Origin: Paraspadella gotoi
Taxonomy: Eukaryota > Chaetognatha
Reading direction: 5' to 3'
Length of the DNA: 64,000 nucleotides
NCBI GenBank assembly: GCA_051294375.1
Contig: CM119265.1
Location: 8,812,772 to 8,876,771 of the forward strand
Under the pieces are notes generated by a model. The model ran no database searches. It saw only the letters and a list, made by a program, of their open reading frames with translations, and was not told the DNA's origin. Numbering within the stretch: position 1 is the first letter of the stretch; each line of letters opens with the position of its first letter. A program made the position numbers and the translations under genes. Positions 56,949-64,000 of the stretch are shown piece by piece.

Positions 56949-57596
56949 NNNNNNNNNNNNNNNNNNNNNNNNNNNNNNNNNNNNNNNNNNNNNNNNNNNN
57001 NNNNNNNNNNNNNNNNNNNNNNNNNNNNNNNNNNNNNNNNNNNNNNNNNNNNNNNNNNNNNNNNNNNNNNNNNNNNNNNNNNNNNNNNNNNNNNNNNNNN
57101 NNNNNNNNNNNNNNNNNNNNNNNNNNNNNNNNNNNNNNNNNNNNNNNNNNNNNNNNNNNNNNNNNNNNNNNNNNNNNNNNNNNNNNNNNNNNNNNNNNNN
57201 NNNNNNNNNNNNNNNNNNNNNNNNNNNNNNNNNNNNNNNNNNNNNNNNNNNNNNNNNNNNNNNNNNNNNNNNNNNNNNNNNNNNNNNNNNNNNNNNNNNN
57301 NNNNNNNNNNNNNNNNNNNNNNNNNNNNNNNNNNNNNNNNNNNNNNNNNNNNNNNNNNNNNNNNNNNNNNNNNNNNNNNNNNNNNNNNNNNNNNNNNNNN
57401 NNNNNNNNNNNNNNNNNNNNNNNNNNNNNNNNNNNNNNNNNNNNNNNNNNNNNNNNNNNNNNNNNNNNNNNNNNNNNNNNNNNNNNNNNNNNNNNNNNNN
57501 NNNNNNNNNNNNNNNNNNNNNNNNNNNNNNNNNNNNNNNNNNNNNNNNNNNNNNNNNNNNNNNNNNNNNNNNNNNNNNNNNNNNNNNNNNNNNNNN
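56949..57596. other. Assembly gap (648 N)
   Basis: The largest N run, in the right palindrome arm. The corresponding left-arm sequence is present (about 51,530-52,560), so nothing suggests a gene is hidden. Confidence 0.98.
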
Positions 57597-57913
57597 CGCC
57601 GCCGCGGCGATAAGACCCCACCCCGGGCGGCGTCGGACTGAACCTTTCCGACCGACCCATAACTTACCATCCCGCTCCCCTTGACAATATTCCCCGCGGA
57701 CGTCGACCAGCGGAGTTGGTTTTGACGACCAACCGCCGTTCAGCTCCCGACCTACCGATCACTTACCAACTGGCGACACGCTAAACTCGCATGCGCCAGC
57801 TTTATACCCTTTTACTGGAAAGCTTACTCCCCTTTCTAACCTCATCTTTTCCTCACCTTCAAACCAACAATAAAGTTGAACTGATTTCCACAGTCCCTTT
57901 TCTGTCCTTTCCC

Positions 57914-58158
57914 NNNNNNNNNNNNNNNNNNNNNNNNNNNNNNNNNNNNNNNNNNNNNNNNNNNNNNNNNNNNNNNNNNNNNNNNNNNNNNNNNNNNNNN
58001 NNNNNNNNNNNNNNNNNNNNNNNNNNNNNNNNNNNNNNNNNNNNNNNNNNNNNNNNNNNNNNNNNNNNNNNNNNNNNNNNNNNNNNNNNNNNNNNNNNNN
58101 NNNNNNNNNNNNNNNNNNNNNNNNNNNNNNNNNNNNNNNNNNNNNNNNNNNNNNNNNN
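57914..58158. other. Assembly gap (245 N)
   Basis: N run in the right palindrome arm, opposite about 51,080-51,300 in the left arm. Confidence 0.98.
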
Positions 58159-58957
58159 GAAAACGCGTTTGAAACTCGAATCGATTTTCAAACTTGAGCC
58201 TCACGAATTTCGACAAAAACGGATGAAGATTCGGTAAATTAGGTTTTTATATTTTATTAAATTTTCGTTGGATTTTATCAGTTTCTTCTAACACTAGTTA
58301 ATTAATTGTCTCACACAAAAAAATATAAAAAAAAAACTGATCAAAATTCTGATCAGAATGATCCAGTTGTTTACTATGTAGTTTCGCGCGTGTCCCGGAA
58401 GATCTCGCCATTCGAAAGTTTGAATGGAGCAATCGGAGTCAGACGGGTTCCGGACTGGAACTCCGGACCCAGAGATCAAACCTCGATCTCCTTATTTCAG
58501 ACCCTTGACCCTAAAGTAATCTCCCTGGATAGAAATTCAGGAAAGAGAAATTATTGTTTATTGTCTTGAGTTTTCTTCCGTCAGGAATTTTCTGGAAAAA
58601 AAAATTCGATGACGATTGTGATGACGTCAAAGTTTAGTCGTCGTCGTCGTCGTCGTCGTCGTCGTTACCGGCTTGAAGTTTTTGGCATCGGGATTCATTA
58701 GCTGTCATTACATATTGTCATTTGAATCAAGCCTTCCTCTTTGTCTTTGTTATAACTTTCGTGACTGTCATCGTTTTCAATGTTCCTATCGTCGCCTAAA
58801 AAATATCAATTTAAATTCGAATTCGAACTCAGTCATCCCGCGTATTTCGGGACATAAATATTTTTTAGATATTATCCGGATCCACCGTTTGAGAATCGGG
58901 GCCAATCCCAGGTCAGTTTAGGTCATTAAAGTAAGGGCAAGGTCGGTTCCGTGTTCC

Positions 58958-59538
58958 GGTCGTCGCGATAGACCAAAAGGTAAGTTAGAGGAAAACAAAT
59001 CGTAAAGGAAGGAGGAGGGAAAAGATGAACTCGGACTTTATGTGGCTGGAAGAGTAGAATTGACGTTTTATTATTGCTTAACGATTAATATGCACGAAAA
59101 GGGTTTTTTTTAAAGGCCCCGTGGGCGGGAGGAAGGGGAGAGAGAGAGAGAGAGNNNNNNNNNNNNNNNNNNNNNNNNNNNNNNNNNNNNNNNNNNNNNN
59201 NNNNNNNNNNNNNNNNNNNNNNNNNNNNNNNNNNNNNNNNNNNNNNNNNNNNNNNNNNNNNNNNNNNNNNNNNNNNNNNNNNNNNNNNNNNNNNNNNNNN
59301 NNNNNNNNNNNNNNNNNNNNNCTTGCCGGATTCCCTTTGATCTAGGGAGCTATGTTTTTTTAACCGAGACCGGGCGTCGACTGTAGTCCCACCCCAAAAA
59401 AAGATACAGTACATGTCCAGTCCACTGTCCATTGTTCAGTAACGTCTATAGGTCTCGAGAAATTTCGTAAGCGCTAATGTAAACTCATTAGAAATTTTAA
59501 TAAATTTGCGAGAGGGGAAAAAACTGCGTCTCTTTCTC

Positions 59539-59576
<38 letters not shown>

Positions 59577-60488
59577 NNNNNNNNNNNNNNNNNNNNNNNN
59601 NTAGAGACAAAAAAAAAAGAGAAAAAAAAATAGGGCGTTGATGGAAAAGAGATAAATGTAGAAGAAGGAGAGAAAAAAAGAAGAAATTAAGCAGGGGACG
59701 AGAAAAAAGAAATGGCGGGAAAAAAAAAAAAAAAGATTCGTTCTCCATTACAGGAAAAGAGGAAAGAAACAAACAATACGATGGCGGTCGTGTCGGCAGG
59801 AGGAGAAGTAATGATGTCGAGCGAGTTTTGCAGTGGATGCATCCCTTGGGGAAGAGGCCTCTTCTATTCGAGTCGAACTCTGGAATTGACTTTGGAAAAG
59901 GATTCGCTACAAAAGTAGAATATACTCCTTTTTATTTTTGGATACCAAGTCGAAATTTTTTCAACTTATCCGAAATGGTTCGTGACATCTTGCGTCTACA
60001 GGGTTTGTTTACTATAAAAAACCGCTCTAATTTATTGCACGTATGGCTACAGTGGTAATTTATTAATTTTCAATGTAAAAATTAAATTTTAAGATTAGCT
60101 TATTTGTTTAATGCATTACATTTATATTTGATGTTCGCTCTGATGATCCAAATCGTTACTAAATGAAAGATTTCATTGCTATAGATAATAATTATTAAGC
60201 AGTTAGTATGTAAGCTATTCAGCCTACCCCAAGCTCACTCCACACCCAACCCCTTCCTTCCTATGCCCCCAAACCACGCCACCTTGCCGATGAGAATTTC
60301 TGTTTTTTTGGCATGATGGCGACGGGTTCCTCTCATCATTGCGTCACCCCTTCGGTCCGTTTTGTCCGTTCCCTTCCGTCCCAGGAGTTCGGTCCCCACA
60401 CTAAACCCTCTCACTCTCACTCTTTTTCGTGCTCACAACAATTTTATCACGTCTTACTCGCCGCGCGTGAGAGAGAGAGAGCAGAGAG

Positions 60489-60531
<43 letters not shown>

Positions 60532-61110
60532 AAGAGGGGAAGGGGAAGGGAAGGGGGCCAGCGTGAAGGAGACTCTCTCTCATCTCTCTCGTAAAGGCTT
60601 CGCTGTCAACGTCACTTTTTCTTTTGACAATTTTTTTTTCTTCTCTTCTTTTAATTCTTTTTTTTGCCCCCTTTCCTCCCATTTTTTCTTCCTCTTGTAT
60701 TCCTTTTTTTTTTCTCTCTGAATTTTATCTCTCCTTTTCCCTTTTTTTTTCTCCTTCCTTATCTGTCCTTCCTTTCCTCCTTTTTCCTCTCATCTCTTCT
60801 TAATAAACCTTTTTCTTCCTTTTCCTCCGTTCCTCTCTCCCTTTCTTTTTCCTCCCCATTGTCATTCTATCCCTTTCCTTCCTCCCTTGTTTTTTCTCCG
60901 GTTTTAACTCGTTCGCTCTCTGACTTTGACGATTCTCCTTGACCACGAAGAAGCGTCATGGACGTCCATAACGTCCGAACGTACTGACGCCAAACATCAG
61001 ACTCAGCGCCATAACAACTCACGAACAATCTTCGCCAAAAATCCAAACAGTTTTCCTGCATGATTATCATAAACCAAATAACTGAAAATGCTTTATTAAT
61101 TTTAATAAAC
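58958..61110. other. Low-complexity intronic region with two gaps
   Basis: GA and CT tracts flank N runs at 59,155-59,331 and 59,577-59,601. A short frame at 59,781-59,918 (with CSGCIPWGRG) has no LIM or homeodomain pattern and no family I recognise. Segment 60,600-60,900 is T/C-rich. No LHX3/4 exon was found. Confidence 0.5.
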
Positions 61111-64000
61111 AAAAATTCTTCAATTTGTCTTAAAGTCTATCTCTCGCTTCTATCAAGCTAAATTATAAAACAAATTTAAAATTAAAATTTATCCCTTAAG
61201 CCCTATTCATTTCGTCTTATTCTTCAATAAATCTCATAATTACACATATACAACCCTATCTACACTAATTTTTTCTATTTTAAAAAGTAAATTTAATCTA
61301 AAGATTTCGCAAAAAAATTTTTTAAAAATATAATAAAATAAAACATCAATCAAATTACCTTCGATCAATTAAGACCAAAAAATACTAAATACAACTATTT
61401 AAAAATCGCAAAAAATACTTTATTATAATTAAAAAAAACAATCTCGTTCAATTATTAAAGCCCCCCATTTTTTACTTCCCTTTATATCCGAAAATAATTA
61501 GAATAAGGTATAAAAAAATTTCAAAGCGGGTGTTTTCTTTATATATTCTGTTGATAAAAATTTTGGAAAAAATATTTAATTATTTGTCTGTATTTGCCGT
61601 ACAATTGAATTTATAATCTACTTCATTATCTACAAAACATTAGGCTTTAATTAGACCCTTTCCCACCTTTTTTTTTATCGATGTTTATTATTAATTATCG
61701 GTTTTAAAAGTTAAAACTTTTAAATAATTAAAAAATAATCATTAGTACTTCAAATAGAAGTTTTTTCATTTTTTTAAAAATAAAGATACAAAAATACAGG
61801 TTCACTTATAACTTTAAAACCAAAGTTAAAAAAAAAACTAAGATAAAATTATAATAAAAATAAAATAAAACAGATTTTTAAACTTGATTTTATTATAAAA
61901 AATAATGATTTTAATGAAAACTTAAATCTCAAAAAATAACAGGATATATAATTGATTAATCCAAAATCTTCATATCCAGTTTAAATAGCAAAATAATTTG
62001 TTATATTAATAAAAAAAATTTACAAAATATTAATTAAATAGTAAGCTCACTCATATTTTATATATATTGTTAATAAAAAAATGTTCCAAGAATATAACAA
62101 GTATTAAATGGCATTAACTTTAATTACTTGAATAAAATATATATTAATAGTTTTTAAAAATATTTTTTTAAATTTTTTAAAATATTTTTATAATAAAATT
62201 ATATTAATTAAAAATAAATTTATTTTATAACCTACCAAAGTAGAACTGCATTTGTATTATATACTAGAACATATTTGTATCTTACATTTTTTAAAAATTA
62301 ATCCATTTGAAATTACTAATTGAATAATCTTTTTTTCTATTTAAATTTGTACTTATAATTCAATAAAAAAAATGTAAAAAGTTAGAAGGAGGTTCAATTA
62401 AAAAAGCTTATGCTTTGGTAGATAATGTAGCATAAAAGTTCATTGACTTCAAAATTAGTAAGGAGCATATTCACTATCACTACTAAAATATTTTTATAAA
62501 AAACTTTATTAGTATTACCAAAAAATCCTGCTCTTTAGGAATTTTGCTGCCCTACTACATTAAGTGCTAAAAAAATGAAAGAGATCATTGATAATGAAAC
62601 CAATAATAAAACATAAAAGCTATAAAATATAAATGATGCAATACCTCTTTTTCTTTTCTTTATATTAAAGAAATAGGGAAAATTGTTTAACGATTATACG
62701 AATGGACATGGTTTCGGCTAGTTGACTTCAAGCTTCATCACACATTTAACATGTCCGGTCTCTTAAATAAATATAAATCATTGTAACAAATTTCAAAAAA
62801 ACTTGGTTTTCTCGAATATAAAATTAAAAAAAAAAGAAGGAAAAAAAGTTAAAAAACGGTACTGATTTATAGATCCACAAAATAATATAATTAAATCCAA
62901 AAACTCTGGCCAAAAGGGCTTTTAATAAAAAGGATTAATTAAATGTAACGAAATTTAATTTTTTTTATCAACGGATATTTCTTATAATTTTAAAAATCTT
63001 AAATTATTTAACAAAAAGTTTAAAAACAATAGTATAAAACTATAATATCAATTTTATTCAAGGTATTAAAATTAATGCATTATACTTGTTAATATTTTGA
63101 ACATTTTTTATTAACAATATAGTATCAAATATTGGAGTGAGCTACTTTTATTATTTATTACTTTTGTAATTTTTTTTTCATAAATCGATGAACAAATATT
63201 ATTGCTATTAAAAAGCTGGGATATGGAGATGTGGAATAAAGCACTCAACTAATATATACCCTGTTATTTTTAATTTGAGATATAAGTTTTAATTAACATC
63301 ATCTATATTTTTATAATAAAATAAAGTTAATAATTTGTTTTTTTTTTATTAATTTTATATAATTATAAAGTTTTATTTGTTTTAAACATTGTTGTTTTTA
63401 AACTTATAAAGTAGAATACTTGATATTGTTATCTTTATTTTTAAAAAAAAGGGTTGCTATTTTGAAAGTACTAATTGATACGTAATCTGTTTTTTGTAAA
63501 GAAAAATTCTTAAGTTTTTACGTATAAATTCAATATGAAAAAATTGTAAAAAGTTGGGAAAAGGTCTAAAATTAAAAGCATTATGTTTTTGTAGATACAT
63601 GGATGAGTATAAACATTTTCAAATTGTTAAGCATACAGACAAAAATATTAAATAAATATTTTTTCAAAAATTTTTTTAAAAATTTAACAATCTCATACTC
63701 CTGAACAAAGATTAAAAAACTAATACACTATTTAACGCCAATAGAAACCCAAGGTTTACTTAGGAGGATTTAGTCTGTTTTTATACCTTATTTTACATTA
63801 TTTTCAAAGTTTATAAGGGGAAATAAAAAAATGTGACTTAAAAATGCCGAGATTCGGGTTTTTTAACATCCAATAATTGGAAAAGTATTTTTTTGGATTT
63901 TTAAAAAAATAAAGAGTATGTAAAATGAAGGTATTTTTTCTGCTCTTTAAATTGACGCAGGTTAAATTTATTCTGACTGATATTTTTTAAGATGTCTATC
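61111..64000. other. AT-rich region with diverged internal repeats
   Basis: Strongly AT-rich, without coding frames. About 62,040-62,125 is an inverted match of about 63,066-63,150 (shared TTGTTAATAAAAAAATGTTC-like words). About 62,230-62,480 is a diverged direct match of about 63,405-63,630 (TGTAAAAAGTT, then TAAAA and GCTTATG/GCATTATG words). It is probably old transposon or satellite DNA. Confidence 0.4.

Larger units (their letters stand above)
50190..58957. repeat. Large inverted duplication (palindrome) in LHX3/4 intron 2
   Basis: The left arm, about 50,190-55,325, is the reverse complement of the right arm, about 55,757-58,957. Anchors: GGGATTGGCCCC near 50,250 against its complement near 58,900; GCGCATGCGAGTTTAGCGTG near 51,408 against about 57,775-57,800; GTCACGTGACGCTCGTTCG near 54,178 against about 55,896. 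The arms differ at roughly 10-20% by eye and are broken by N gaps. The centre is a GA-rich then CT-rich block. The left arm carries an extra insert (54,230-55,206). It is either a real inverted duplication or a head-to-head misjoin. Confidence 0.7.

Noticed and set aside
55551-58237. Long frames spanning N runs
   Set aside because: Their length comes mostly from undefined bases and low-complexity T/C sequence.

Overview
The window is nuclear DNA from an invertebrate animal. It has many short spliceosomal introns with GT-AG ends, phase-consistent exons and animal gene families: KIDINS220, C9orf72, LHX3/4, NDUFA2, COX7C, UQCRH and KGD4/MRPS36. It also holds AT-rich introns full of small transposons, long CT microsatellites and runs of N from scaffolding. 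I cannot name the phylum from sequence alone. All exon borders were read by eye and may be off by one or two bases.

Layout. Positions 1-7,900 hold three tandem paralogues of a membrane protein I do not recognise by name: cysteine-rich head, one thrombospondin type-1 repeat, one membrane span, long acidic/Ser-Pro tail. Positions 7,900-10,600 are a nested pile of repeats. Positions 10,626-28,363 hold a complete KIDINS220/ARMS gene that I could splice into 29 coding exons (about 1,829 residues). Its introns carry a 0.5 kb MITE and a 7.3 kb foldback element. Positions 28,788-37,299 are compact: NDUFA2, a 4.7 kb intronless gene of uncertain family, KGD4/MRPS36, an 82-residue membrane protein, COX7C, UQCRH and an 88-residue two-span membrane protein. 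Positions 37,408-40,261 hold a complete C9orf72 orthologue (5 exons, about 495 residues). Positions 40,262-46,222 are noncoding and partly GC-rich, with CT microsatellites and a phased array of TTGCGCAA sites. The first two coding exons of an LHX3/4 LIM-homeobox gene follow (46,223-49,386). Its next intron appears to contain an inverted duplication of about 8.8 kb, interrupted by gaps. The window ends in about 3 kb of AT-rich DNA.

How the parts may work together. All thirteen recognised genes lie on the + strand. Between 28.8 and 37.4 kb they are 109-425 bp apart, usually with a splice-acceptor-like sequence just upstream of the start codon and no obvious AATAAA between neighbours. Four of them encode nuclear mitochondrial proteins: complex I, 2-oxoglutarate dehydrogenase, complex IV and complex III subunits. 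A fifth small membrane protein could be a further inner-membrane subunit. This looks operon-like, perhaps resolved by spliced-leader trans-splicing, and it is the most interesting hypothesis in the window. The second is a repeat family built of consecutive hairpins around a 72-nt tRNA-like fold, present in at least seven copies.
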